Shown here: piece after piece, positions 17,379 through 25,636 of the stretch
Layout of the letters: each line of letters starts with the position of its first letter
Position numbering within the stretch: position 1 is the first letter of the stretch
NCBI RefSeq assembly: GCF_002003465.1
Contig: NZ_BDDQ01000004.1
Location: 1-64,000 of the forward strand
From: Caenibacillus caldisaponilyticus
Lineage (GTDB): Bacteria > Bacillota > Bacilli > Bacillales > Sporolactobacillaceae
Direction: 5' to 3'
Length of the DNA: 64,000 nucleotides
Position numbers and translations under genes: made by a program
Notes under the pieces: model-generated
Seen by the model: only the letters and a program-made list of their open reading frames with translations
Databases searched by the model: none
What the model was told of the DNA's origin: nothing

Positions 17379-18617
17379 GTGATGGAATTGCAGACCATAA
17401 AAACGACGAAACGCGCGCTCCGGCGTTTTCTGCTCGATGCTCAGCATTTGCTTCCCCCCTTGAAGGCGGGTGAACCGGCCTCTTTGCCGCAGCGGGTTTT
17501 AAAACTCATTCAGGATTTGGAATGCGTCCAAATCGACCCGGTTTCCGCCGTGCGCCCGAATCAACAGTTGGTATTGGCCGCCCGCCTCCCGGACTTCAAG
17601 CCGGACGTCCTCAATCAGTTGTTGAAAGAGAATCTGATCTTTGAATACTACGCCAATGCCGCCTCGATCATCCCAATGCAAGATTACCCGCTTTTTCAAC
17701 CGGTCAGAGAGCGGTTGAAAAAGCATTTGCTGCCGGAGTTGAAAAAATTGGAGGATGTGGCCGGAGGCGTGCTCCGCAGATTGGAAGACGAAGGCCCGCT
17801 GCCGGCCAAAGCGTTCCGATCGGATCAGCGCGTCCACGGCTATTGGGATAATCAAAACGCTACAACGAAAGCGACGTCCCATGCTTTAAATTTGCTCATG
17901 GATATCGGAGAAATCCGGGTTGTTTACCGGGACGGGCAACACCGCCTGTTTGATTTGACCGTTCGCTCGGTCCCCCGGCCTTTGCTTGAGGAAGCGAAGC
18001 GGATCGATCCAGCTTCGGCGCGGGAAGCTCTGTTGGAGAAATACTTGCGCGCCTACCGCGTCTTTGAACCCGGCGATCCGCGCTTCGGCTGGCAGAAAAT
18101 CAGCGCCAAAGAGCGCCGCGAAGCGATCGATCAGCGCGTGAAGGCGGGCAAAATACTGCCGGTTTGCATCGCCGGCCTCAAAACCGAGTATTATATTTTG
18201 GCCGAGGACAAGGAACGCCTTTTGGACATTGAGGCGGCCGTTCCTGCGGCCGATTTTGAAGAAGATGACCCGATCTTCTTTCTTCCGCCTTTGGACAATC
18301 TGTTATGGAGCCGGAAGCGACTGGCCGATCTCTTTGATTTTCACTATCGATGGAAGATCTATACGCCTCCGGCCAAACGGCAATACGGTTATTACGCCAT
18401 GCCGATTCTGGCCGGTGACCGCTTGATCGGCCGGATCGATCCGCGCTTGGATAAAAAGAATCGCCGCCTGCACGTCCAATTGCTGCAAATCGAGCCCGGG
18501 GTGGAGCGCACCGACGTTTTGATGGCGAACATCCATCGGGCGCTCCGGGCGTTTGCGGAAAGGCATGGAGCGACGGCCGTTACGGTGACATCAGAAGGGC
18601 GTCTCATCGAAATCTAA
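17379..18617 (+). CDS. ycaQ: Winged-helix DNA glycosylase of the AlkZ/YcaQ family
   Basis: A 412-residue HTH_42-type protein (three winged-helix domains). Relatives in this family excise alkylated bases and unhook interstrand crosslinks. The catalytic Q-x-D motif typical of the YcaQ (AlkX) branch is at residues 51-53 in LECVQIDPVSAV; AlkZ proper has Q-x-Q. The C-terminal beta-barrel part contains FFLPPLDNLLWSRKRL and LIGRIDPRLDKK, as in the family. It starts at GTG 17379 or ATG 17382; the site is weak. It stands alone beside the ABC cassette. In Streptomyces AlkZ members give self-resistance to genotoxins, but here no toxin genes are present. Confidence 0.85.
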   Translation: MMELQTIKTTKRALRRFLLDAQHLLPPLKAGEPASLPQRVLKLIQDLECVQIDPVSAVRPNQQLVLAARLPDFKPDVLNQLLKENLIFEYYANAASIIPMQDYPLFQPVRERLKKHLLPELKKLEDVAGGVLRRLEDEGPLPAKAFRSDQRVHGYWDNQNATTKATSHALNLLMDIGEIRVVYRDGQHRLFDLTVRSVPRPLLEEAKRIDPASAREALLEKYLRAYRVFEPGDPRFGWQKISAKERREAIDQRVKAGKILPVCIAGLKTEYYILAEDKERLLDIEAAVPAADFEEDDPIFFLPPLDNLLWSRKRLADLFDFHYRWKIYTPPAKRQYGYYAMPILAGDRLIGRIDPRLDKKNRRLHVQLLQIEPGVERTDVLMANIHRALRAFAERHGATAVTVTSEGRLIEI

Positions 18618-18782
18618 ACGCTGCTTTGATCCGCTTTTTCAAGCGCTCGTTCGACCCGGACGCTGAGAATTTGGGCGGCCGGAACGCCGGGCGTATTTTC
18701 TGAGCGGTTCAGCGGGTTTCCGGAGAGGGGACGGCGAAGGCGCAAATGCGGAGCGAAAAAGGAAAGAGGACTGCACACCCAC

Positions 18783-18810
18783 GAGCCGCCGCTTCGGCGG
18801 CTCTCCTTTC
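18783..18810 (+). terminator. Terminator-like hairpin after the glycosylase gene
   Basis: gagccgccg (18783-18791) pairs with cggcggctc (18795-18803) and is followed by tcctttc. It lies in the 300-base gap before the MoxR gene, which otherwise shows only an AT-rich start (about 18825-18850) likely to hold the next promoter. Confidence 0.6.
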
Positions 18811-18918
18811 ATCATAGAGCCGGATTCTATTTTTTGTTATACTAGAAAAGAGCAACTGTTCTTGCAGAGGATAAAATTTGAATCTTTCAACCGAATGCAG
18901 GAGATTGGGGGATTGGCT

Positions 18919-19887
18919 ATGGCGGTCGATTTCGAAGCGTTGCATCCGCCCGTTCAAAAGGTCGTCGACAATATTGAAAGGGTGATCATCGGCAAACGGC
19001 ATACGATCATTCTCGCGCTGAGCGCGCTGTTCGCCGAAGGCCACGTTTTGCTCGAGGATGTCCCGGGCGTCGGGAAAACGATGCTCGTCCGCGCCATCGC
19101 GAAGTCGCTCGGCGCGGAGTTCAAGCGGATTCAATTTACTCCGGACTTATTGCCGTCCGATTTGACCGGAGTCTCCCTGTACAACCAAAGGGAGATGCGG
19201 TTTGAATTCCGACCTGGCCCATTGATGGCCAACATCGTATTGGCCGATGAAATCAACCGGACGTCTCCGAAGACGCAAGCCGCGTTGCTCGAGGGGATGG
19301 AAGAAGGCAGCGTGACGGTGGACGGGCAGACGCGAATGCTGCCGAAGCCGTTTTTCGTCATGGCCACTCAAAATCCCATCGAATACGAAGGAACGTTTCC
19401 GCTTCCTGAAGCCCAGCTCGACCGCTTTCTGTTAAAGCTACACATGGGGTATCCCAACCGCCTGGAAGAGTTGGAGGTGCTCAACCGCCTCGAATCCGGC
19501 CATCCGATCGACGAGATCGAGCCGGTCATGTCGGCCGAGGAAGTCCTTCTCCTTCAGGGAAAAGCGCGCGGCGTCTACGTCGAGGAAACCGTGAAGAAAT
19601 ATATGATCGAACTCGTCAACTATACACGCCATCACCATGACGTCTATCTCGGCGTCAGCCCCCGCGGTACGCTCGCCCTCTTAAAAACCGCGCAAGCGTA
19701 TGCGATGATGCACGGACGCGAATACGTCGTGCCGGACGATGTCAAATATTTGGCGCCTTATGTGCTCAGCCACCGCATGATCCTGAAACCCGACGCCAAG
19801 TATGCCGGAGTCAAAGCCGAAGATGTGATCGCGGCGGCGCTGAACGGCGTGCGCGTGCCCGTGCTGAATGAGGGCGGCGTCCGATGA
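18919..19887 (+). CDS. yeaC: MoxR family AAA+ ATPase
   Basis: A 322-residue AAA+ protein of the MoxR/RavA group, chaperone-like remodelling factors usually encoded with DUF58 proteins. Walker A is in DVPGVGKTMLVRAIAK, Walker B in NIVLADEINR, sensor 1 in MATQNPIEYEGTFPLPEAQ and the arginine finger region in LDRFLLKL. The start at 18919 is preceded by GGGGGA at good spacing; the frame extends to 18862 but without a site. The stop overlaps the DUF58 gene start (ATGA). This corresponds to B. subtilis yeaC. Confidence 0.92.
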   Translation: MAVDFEALHPPVQKVVDNIERVIIGKRHTIILALSALFAEGHVLLEDVPGVGKTMLVRAIAKSLGAEFKRIQFTPDLLPSDLTGVSLYNQREMRFEFRPGPLMANIVLADEINRTSPKTQAALLEGMEEGSVTVDGQTRMLPKPFFVMATQNPIEYEGTFPLPEAQLDRFLLKLHMGYPNRLEELEVLNRLESGHPIDEIEPVMSAEEVLLLQGKARGVYVEETVKKYMIELVNYTRHHHDVYLGVSPRGTLALLKTAQAYAMMHGREYVVPDDVKYLAPYVLSHRMILKPDAKYAGVKAEDVIAAALNGVRVPVLNEGGVR

Positions 19888-21128
19888 TTCGCCGCCTTTT
19901 CGGATCGAGATCCACGCTCGGGCTCGCCTGGCTGTTCCTTCTTTTTGTTTCGGCCTTTGCTTATGCCATGTTCCAGGGCGGCTTCGTCAGTTGGTTTTTA
20001 TTTTACAGCTATGTGCCGTTGTTTCTCTATTCGCTCGCCATCGCTTTTTATTCGCTTCGCGACTTTCACATCACGCGGCGGATTGAAAAGCATGAACTCA
20101 ACGCCGGGGAGCCGCTCACTGTCACGATCGACATCGAGCGGCGTTTCCCGTTGCCCCTTTTTTACCTCGTCGTCGAAGACCACGCGCCGGAAAACATGCT
20201 GAAGCGCCACCGGACGCTGCGAAGGGAATCGACCAAGGCCTTGCTCGCCCTCGGATTCGGTCGCCGAGCGTCCGTGGCTTACACGATCGACGACATGCCC
20301 CGCGGGGAATATCGCTTAAATGCGGTGACGATCAAGACCGGCGATATTTTCGGGTTTGTTCAAAGAACGAAAACGTTTCAAATCGAGCAATCCGTCCTTG
20401 TCTATCCGAAAATCGATCCGATGATGTCGTGGCTGCCGCCCGATCACGCTTTCGGCGGGCGCCGGCGTTCCCACCAACTCCTTGAATATGATTTGACGGC
20501 GATCTCGAGCGTCCGTGAATACATTCCCGGCGATCGGTTAAGTTGGCTCGATTGGAAGGCGACGGCGCGGACGAATCAACTCGTCACGAAGCAGTTTGAA
20601 AACCCGGTCAATCAAGATATCATCATCGTTTTGGACCGCACCGCCGATCGCGAAGACGAAAGCGGAACGCGGTTCGAAATTGCGGTTGCGCTCTCCGCCT
20701 CGCTCGCCGACAAAGCGTTGCGCATCGGTTCGGCGGTCGGCTTCCTTTCGCTCGGCAGGGACGCGATCTGGATCGCCCTTCGCCATCAAGCGGAAGCGAG
20801 ATGGGCGATCCTGCATCATTTGGCGAGTTGCGAGCCGGACGGCGGGGCCGACGGTTTTTACGGCTTTGATAAATATGCGAACCAGTTTTATTATCAGTCG
20901 ACCGTCATTTTCGTGACGACGCGCGTCACCGAACGGATGGTGTTGATCATTTACGACCTCGCCAACCGGGGTTTGGCGATCGAACTTGTTCTCGTCGCGG
21001 ACGTTTTGGATCAGAGCGTATTCGGACGTGTCAAACAACTGGAAGCGATGGGGGTTGTTGTGCACGTCGACCGCGGCGGCCGCTTGGAGACCCTCGATCG
21101 GGCGGGTGATTCGCTTGCTACAAGCTAA
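19884..21128 (+). CDS. yeaD: DUF58 domain protein (YeaD type)
   Basis: A 414-residue protein with two N-terminal membrane helices (about 8-55), an Ig-like stretch, and the DUF58/vWA-like core. The family motif SVREYIPGDRLSWLDWKATARTN (here REYIPGDRLSWLDWKATART, about residues 213-232) is clear, followed by a vWA-like IIIVLDRTADRE. Proteins of this type work with MoxR ATPases, probably at the membrane. It overlaps both neighbours, so the three genes form a coupled operon. Confidence 0.9.
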   Translation: MIRRLFGSRSTLGLAWLFLLFVSAFAYAMFQGGFVSWFLFYSYVPLFLYSLAIAFYSLRDFHITRRIEKHELNAGEPLTVTIDIERRFPLPLFYLVVEDHAPENMLKRHRTLRRESTKALLALGFGRRASVAYTIDDMPRGEYRLNAVTIKTGDIFGFVQRTKTFQIEQSVLVYPKIDPMMSWLPPDHAFGGRRRSHQLLEYDLTAISSVREYIPGDRLSWLDWKATARTNQLVTKQFENPVNQDIIIVLDRTADREDESGTRFEIAVALSASLADKALRIGSAVGFLSLGRDAIWIALRHQAEARWAILHHLASCEPDGGADGFYGFDKYANQFYYQSTVIFVTTRVTERMVLIIYDLANRGLAIELVLVADVLDQSVFGRVKQLEAMGVVVHVDRGGRLETLDRAGDSLATS

Positions 21129-23313
21129 AACCGAACGGTTGTCTTTGCCTCTTTACATCCTGGCCTTCTTGCTTTTTTGGGAATGGCTCCGGCCGCTTCC
21201 CTTCATTTCGGATGTGCAGCATGTCCATTTTTTCATCGGCTTTGCGGCCTTTTCGTTCTTTTTATCTTATTTGCGCTTGCCGGCCTGGCTGACTTTTTCC
21301 GCCAAGCTGTTGGCGATGCTGGCCGCGCTTCACGCGTTGTTCGTTTTCCACGCCCCCCTCTTCCATCCGCTCTGGCTCGTTTATTTGATCGATGACGTCA
21401 AGGAAAACCTCGCCTTCGTCTTTTCTGGCGATTGGGTGAGCTTTACCGATTCGTTTCGCACCCTGTTGTTTTTCATCCTGCTTTGGATCACCAGCTTTCT
21501 CATGCACCATTGGTTGATTCGGATGCGCAAGCTATTCCTCTTCTTTTTCTTGACGGTCATCTATTTGGCGGTGCTCGACGCCTTTACCGCATATCGGGCC
21601 GAAGGAGCGATCGTGCGGACGGTCATCATCGGGCTCGTTCTGCTCGGGCTTTTGCGCGTATTGAACGTCCAAGAGCGGGAAAACGTGACGTTCGGCGCCA
21701 AGATTTTGCCCGCTTCCTGGATCGGAGCGCTCGCCGCCATGATCGCCTTTGCGACGACGGTCGGTTATGCGGCGCCCAAGGCGGGACCGCAGTGGCCCGA
21801 TCCCGTTCCGTTCATCAAAAGTGCGACCTACGGCGGTGATGGCGGGACGAGCGCCAACCTCGGAGCGGGTGTGCAGTGGATCGGCTACGACGGTGACGAC
21901 CGCCACCTCGGCGGCGCTTTTCGGATGGATCCCACCCCGGTTTTTGAAACGATGGGCGAACACAGCCATTATTGGCGGGTGGAAGCGAAAAGGGTGTATA
22001 CCGGCAAAGGATGGACCGAAAGCGACAATGCGAAAAGCGTCCGAGTGGACGGCGCCCATCTCGCCGGCACGCCGATTTTGTCGCTTTATGAAAAAGGAAC
22101 GCAAGTGGAACAATCGGTCGATCGCGTCCAAGTTTTGGGCGATGACTTTCCGCAAATCATTTACGGCGGAACGGTGACCAAGGTGGCGCGCGCGGACGAT
22201 GTGAATCAATTCCGTTTGAACGAGGAGACGGGTAAACTCGAACCGTTGGCGAAAGGACATCCCGTCACGGTAAAGACGTACGCGGTGACGTATCAGTATC
22301 CCGTTTTTTCCATTCCGAAATTAAAAAGCGTGACCGGCGGCGATCCGAAAGACATCAAAGCGAAATATTTGCAGCTCCCGCCCCAACTCCCGAAACGCGT
22401 CCAACGGCTCGCCGAAGCCCTGACGGAAAATGCGAACAACCGTTACGATAAGGTGAATGCGATCGTCAATTTCCTCCATTCGGGCGATTTTGAGTACAAT
22501 ACCGTTGACGTGCCGAAACCGGGACGGAACGAAGACTATGTCGACCAATTCTTGTTCGAGACGAAACGGGGCTATTGCGACAATTTTTCGACGGCGATGG
22601 TCGTCTTGCTCCGGGCGGTCGGCATTCCGGCGCGCTGGGTCAAAGGGTTTACCCAAGGCGAATACGAGGAGACGGTGGCGGATAATGGGTATAAATTTAT
22701 CGTGAGAAACTCGGATGCCCATTCCTGGCCGGAAGTTTATTTTCCGGGATCCGGATGGGTGCCGTTCGAGCCCACCAAAGGGTTTGACAATATCGCCCAG
22801 TTTACCTTTGCCGATTCTTCGGATCATCGAGCCTCGGCTCCCGCCGCGCCGAAGAAAACCGAAAAGAAAGCGCCGAAACAAGACAAAACGCAAAATGAGG
22901 TAAAGAAAAGCGGCGCCGGGTCACACCGTACGGCGCTCGACATTGGGTTCTTGCTGAAAATCGCGGGCGCTATCGCGCTGCTCGCCATCTTGGCGGCGGC
23001 TGTCCTGTTTCAAACGCGCCGGAAATGGTTGCCCGGTTATCTCTTGCGCCGCTTCCGCAAGCGTTCGGACGGCGCGGCCTTGGAGGATGCTTTTAAATGG
23101 CTGATGCGGCTGCTCGCCCTTCATGGCTTTCGGCGGAGGGACGGCCAGACGTTGCGCGAATTCGCCGCCGTGGTCGATCGCGCGCTGGGCGGCGGGGACT
23201 TGAGGGTTTTTGCGCTCATCTACGAGCGCAAGCGTTACTACCGGCCGTCGCCGGAGCTGTGGCAGCAGTCGAAACAATTTTGGGAAAATATCATCATTAA
23301 CCTGCGCGGTTGA
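21106..23313 (+). CDS. yebA: Membrane transglutaminase-like protein (TgpA/YebA type)
   Basis: About 735 residues. It has an N-terminal block of at least five membrane helices (DUF3488 type), a large external domain, a transglutaminase core, a further helix (IAGAIALLAILAAAVLF) and a C-terminal DUF4129-like segment. The catalytic triad is visible: Cys in RGYCDNFSTAMV, His in SDAHSWPEVYF and Asp/Glu-side residues in that region. The likely start is GTG 21106, overlapping the DUF58 gene; the frame runs further upstream inside that gene and is not preferred. Substrate unknown. Confidence 0.87.
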   Translation: MIRLLQAKTERLSLPLYILAFLLFWEWLRPLPFISDVQHVHFFIGFAAFSFFLSYLRLPAWLTFSAKLLAMLAALHALFVFHAPLFHPLWLVYLIDDVKENLAFVFSGDWVSFTDSFRTLLFFILLWITSFLMHHWLIRMRKLFLFFFLTVIYLAVLDAFTAYRAEGAIVRTVIIGLVLLGLLRVLNVQERENVTFGAKILPASWIGALAAMIAFATTVGYAAPKAGPQWPDPVPFIKSATYGGDGGTSANLGAGVQWIGYDGDDRHLGGAFRMDPTPVFETMGEHSHYWRVEAKRVYTGKGWTESDNAKSVRVDGAHLAGTPILSLYEKGTQVEQSVDRVQVLGDDFPQIIYGGTVTKVARADDVNQFRLNEETGKLEPLAKGHPVTVKTYAVTYQYPVFSIPKLKSVTGGDPKDIKAKYLQLPPQLPKRVQRLAEALTENANNRYDKVNAIVNFLHSGDFEYNTVDVPKPGRNEDYVDQFLFETKRGYCDNFSTAMVVLLRAVGIPARWVKGFTQGEYEETVADNGYKFIVRNSDAHSWPEVYFPGSGWVPFEPTKGFDNIAQFTFADSSDHRASAPAAPKKTEKKAPKQDKTQNEVKKSGAGSHRTALDIGFLLKIAGAIALLAILAAAVLFQTRRKWLPGYLLRRFRKRSDGAALEDAFKWLMRLLALHGFRRRDGQTLREFAAVVDRALGGGDLRVFALIYERKRYYRPSPELWQQSKQFWENIIINLRG

Positions 23314-23338
23314 ATTATGTCAAGCAGACTGATAAAAT
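23310..23338 (+). promoter_or_regulatory. Putative sigma-A promoter of guaA
   Basis: -35 ttgaat (23310-23315) and -10 taaaat (23333-23338) with a 17-base spacer. It overlaps the end of yebA and lies about 90 bases before the riboswitch aptamer. No PurR box pair is seen here. Confidence 0.5.
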
Positions 23339-23425
23339 GGGGATCAATCAATCATTAAAATACGCTGCCGCGAATCGTTTTGAAAGGCATTTATAAAATT
23401 GAATCATCGGTTCCTTGCAACGCAA

Positions 23426-23496
23426 CCTTCATTTAAGCCTGGGAATACGGCTCGGGCGTCTCTACAAGGTCACCGTAAATGGCCTTACAATGAAGG
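23426..23496 (+). ncRNA. Guanine-type purine riboswitch in the guaA leader
   Basis: The P1 strands ccttcat (23426-23432) and atgaagg (23490-23496) enclose the purine-riboswitch core: gggaatacgg, then gcgtctctac, then accgtaaatgg. The base-specificity position in the 3' core (ttACAAtga) is C, so guanine rather than adenine is expected to bind. A U-to-A change and other small departures from the commonest core are present, but all junction elements are recognisable. Confidence 0.87.
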
Positions 23497-23519
23497 GCGG
23501 ATGGTTTATGGTCCTTTTG

Positions 23520-23559
23520 TCGGCATTCCGCCTTTCATTGGCGGGGCCGGCAATTTTTT
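23520..23559 (+). terminator. Riboswitch-controlled terminator before guaA
   Basis: The cggc...ccgcc / ggcgg...gccg hairpin (23521-23550) is followed by caatttttt. The alternative antiterminator is visible: caatgaagggcgga (23488-23501, including the 3' P1 strand) pairs with tccgcctttcattg (23527-23540) over 14 positions with one G-U. Guanine binding would hold P1 and let the terminator form. Confidence 0.8.
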
Positions 23560-23708
23560 GTAAAAGGATTGGAGATGCCGGGGCGGCCACACGCGGCGGA
23601 ACGGCAGGGTCCGGCCATCGCGGCGGTTGGGATTTCGATGCGATGGGGAACGGCCGGCTCGGGCAAAATAGAAGCGGACAACATCTGTAGGCTGAAAGGA
23701 CGGAGGAT

Positions 23709-25241
23709 ATGGAGCAGGACAAAATCATCGTCATCGACTTCGGCGGCCAGTATAACCAGTTGATCGCCCGGCGCATCCGCGACATCGGGGTCTACAGCGA
23801 ACTGAAATCGCATAAAATCACGGCGGAAGAAATCCGTCGGGAACAACCGAAGGGCATCGTTTTTTCCGGCGGCCCGAACAGCGTTTACGCGCCTGATGCG
23901 CCGAAATGCGATCCGGAGATTTTTGAACTCGGCATACCGATTCTCGGCATTTGTTATGGCATGCAGCTGATCGGCGCCCATTTCGGGGCGAAAGTCGACC
24001 GGGCGGCGCGCGCCGAATACGGCCGGGCGACGATCGATGTTGCACCGGACGCGGCGCTTTACCGAGGGCAGCCCGCTCGGCAAACCGTTTGGATGAGCCA
24101 CGGCGATCTCGTCGTCGAACCGCCTGAAGGCTTTGTGACGACGGCGCAAAGCGCGTCTTGTCCGGTCGCGGCGATGGAAAATCGGGAAAAGCGCATCTTC
24201 GGCGTCCAATATCATCCGGAGGTTCGCCACAGCGAATACGGCAATGAATTGTTGAAGCGGTTCGTCTTCGATATTTGCCAAGCCCGCGCATCTTGGACGA
24301 TGGAACATTTCATCGACGAGATGGTGAACGAGATCCGGGAAAAGGTCGGCGATCGCCGCGTGTTGTGCGCTCTGAGCGGCGGGGTCGATTCTTCGGTTGC
24401 CGCGGCTCTCGCCCATAAAGCGATCGGCGATCGGCTGACGTGCGTGTTCGTCGATCACGGCCTTTTGAGAAAAGGCGAAGCGGAAGGTGTCGTCCGCACG
24501 TTCCGCGATCATTTTCACATCCATTTGATCCATGTGGATGCCAAAGACCGGTTTTTGGAGAAATTAAAAGGCGTGACCGATCCCGAACAAAAGCGGAAGA
24601 TCATCGGCAACGAGTTCGTGTACGTTTTCGAAGAAGAAGCCGGCAAGCTTTCGGACATATCGTTCTTGGTTCAGGGCACGCTTTACACCGACATCATTGA
24701 AAGCGGCACGGATACCGCGCATACGATCAAGTCGCACCACAATGTCGGCGGCCTGCCGGAAAACATGAACTTCGAACTCATTGAGCCGCTTAAAACACTT
24801 TTTAAAGATGAGGTCCGCCGGCTCGGCACCGAATTGGGGCTGCCCGACGACATCGTTTGGCGCCAGCCGTTCCCGGGTCCGGGTCTGGCCATCCGGGTGC
24901 TCGGTGAAGTGACGGAAGAGAAGCTGGAGATCGTCCGCGAATCCGACGCCATCCTGCGCGAAGAAATCAAAAAGGCGGGCCTTGACCGCGACATTTGGCA
25001 ATACTTCACGGTGCTGCCGGGCATTCAAACCGTCGGGGTCATGGGCGATGCGCGGACGTACGACCATTGCATCGCGATCCGGGCGGTGACGTCGGTCGAC
25101 GGCATGACGTCGGATTGGGCGAAAATTCCGTGGAACGTGCTCGGGACGATCTCGACGCGCATTGTCAACGAAGTCGACGGCGTCAACCGGGTCGTCTACG
25201 ACATCACGTCCAAGCCGCCGGCCACGATCGAATGGGAGTAA
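23709..25241 (+). CDS. guaA: GMP synthase (glutamine-hydrolysing)
   Basis: A 510-residue two-domain enzyme that converts XMP to GMP using glutamine and ATP. The N-terminal class I amidotransferase has the catalytic Cys in [10 protein letters not shown] and the His-Glu pair in VQYHPEV. The ATP pyrophosphatase domain has the PP-loop [12 protein letters not shown], and the dimerisation domain ends KPPATIEWE. The start has GGAGG seven bases upstream. It is transcribed alone, behind its own guanine riboswitch, so end-product control is direct. Confidence 0.97.
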   Translation: MEQDKIIVIDFGGQYNQLIARRIRDIGVYSELKSHKITAEEIRREQPKGIVFSGGPNSVYAPDAPKCDPEIFELGIPILGICYGMQLIGAHFGAKVDRAARAEYGRATIDVAPDAALYRGQPARQTVWMSHGDLVVEPPEGFVTTAQSASCPVAAMENREKRIFGVQYHPEVRHSEYGNELLKRFVFDICQARASWTMEHFIDEMVNEIREKVGDRRVLCALSGGVDSSVAAALAHKAIGDRLTCVFVDHGLLRKGEAEGVVRTFRDHFHIHLIHVDAKDRFLEKLKGVTDPEQKRKIIGNEFVYVFEEEAGKLSDISFLVQGTLYTDIIESGTDTAHTIKSHHNVGGLPENMNFELIEPLKTLFKDEVRRLGTELGLPDDIVWRQPFPGPGLAIRVLGEVTEEKLEIVRESDAILREEIKKAGLDRDIWQYFTVLPGIQTVGVMGDARTYDHCIAIRAVTSVDGMTSDWAKIPWNVLGTISTRIVNEVDGVNRVVYDITSKPPATIEWE

Positions 25242-25283
25242 ACACGAACATTAATTTGTGTTTGATAAAAAAAGTTCGTTTAT
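25240..25283 (+). promoter_or_regulatory. Inverted pair of PurR boxes upstream of pbuG
   Basis: aaacacgaacatt (25240-25252) and, inverted, aaagttcgtttat (25271-25283) match the Bacillus PurBox AWWWCCGAACWWT with its central CGAA. The first box overlaps the guaA stop codon. PurR binding here would repress pbuG when PRPP is low. Confidence 0.78.
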
Positions 25284-25287
25284 GACG

Positions 25288-25316
25288 TTGACCACAGCGA
25301 TCAACGTTGGTATAAT
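25288..25316 (+). promoter_or_regulatory. Sigma-A promoter of pbuG
   Basis: -35 ttgacc (25288-25293), 17-base spacer, -10 tataat (25311-25316). It lies directly downstream of the PurR boxes and 25 bases before the riboswitch. Confidence 0.85.
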
Positions 25317-25340
25317 AAGCCTGAACAAAAACAGAATACG

Positions 25341-25416
25341 AATAAACGTATAATCCGCGGGAATATGGCCCGGGAGTCTCTACAAAACCACCGTAAATGG
25401 TTTTACTACGTTTATT
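25341..25416 (+). ncRNA. Guanine-type purine riboswitch in the pbuG leader
   Basis: P1 is aataaacgt (25341-25349) with acgtttatt (25408-25416). The core shows tataatccgcgggaatatgg, gggagtctctac and aaaccaccgtaaatggttt (P3). The specificity base in ttttACTACg is C, indicating guanine/hypoxanthine. Confidence 0.95.
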
Positions 25417-25524
25417 GCTAGGCTCAAGCCGCGACCGTTGCTTCGGCAGTCGCGGCGGGGGTTCGTACACCTTTGTCGCTTTTTTGCGGCAGAGGCGGGC
25501 GGCTATTGCCTTCAATAAACTTAG

Positions 25525-25553
25525 AGGCTTCGGGGGATGCTCCGAAGCCTTTT
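25525..25553 (+). terminator. Riboswitch-controlled terminator before pbuG
   Basis: aggcttcgg / ccgaagcct with an 8-base loop, then TTTT. The sequence caataaac (25513-25520), immediately before the stem, is the exact complement of gtttattg (25410-25417) in the 3' P1 strand, giving a mutually exclusive antiterminator. An extra hairpin (gccgcgac / gtcgcggc, about 25429-25460) lies between. Confidence 0.8.
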
Positions 25554-25636
25554 GTTGTCGATCCGTCCGGTACAATGCGCGGATCAAGGGCCGAGACTGC
25601 GGGAGGAAAACCATTTTTTAGAAGGGGTTGGGGGTT

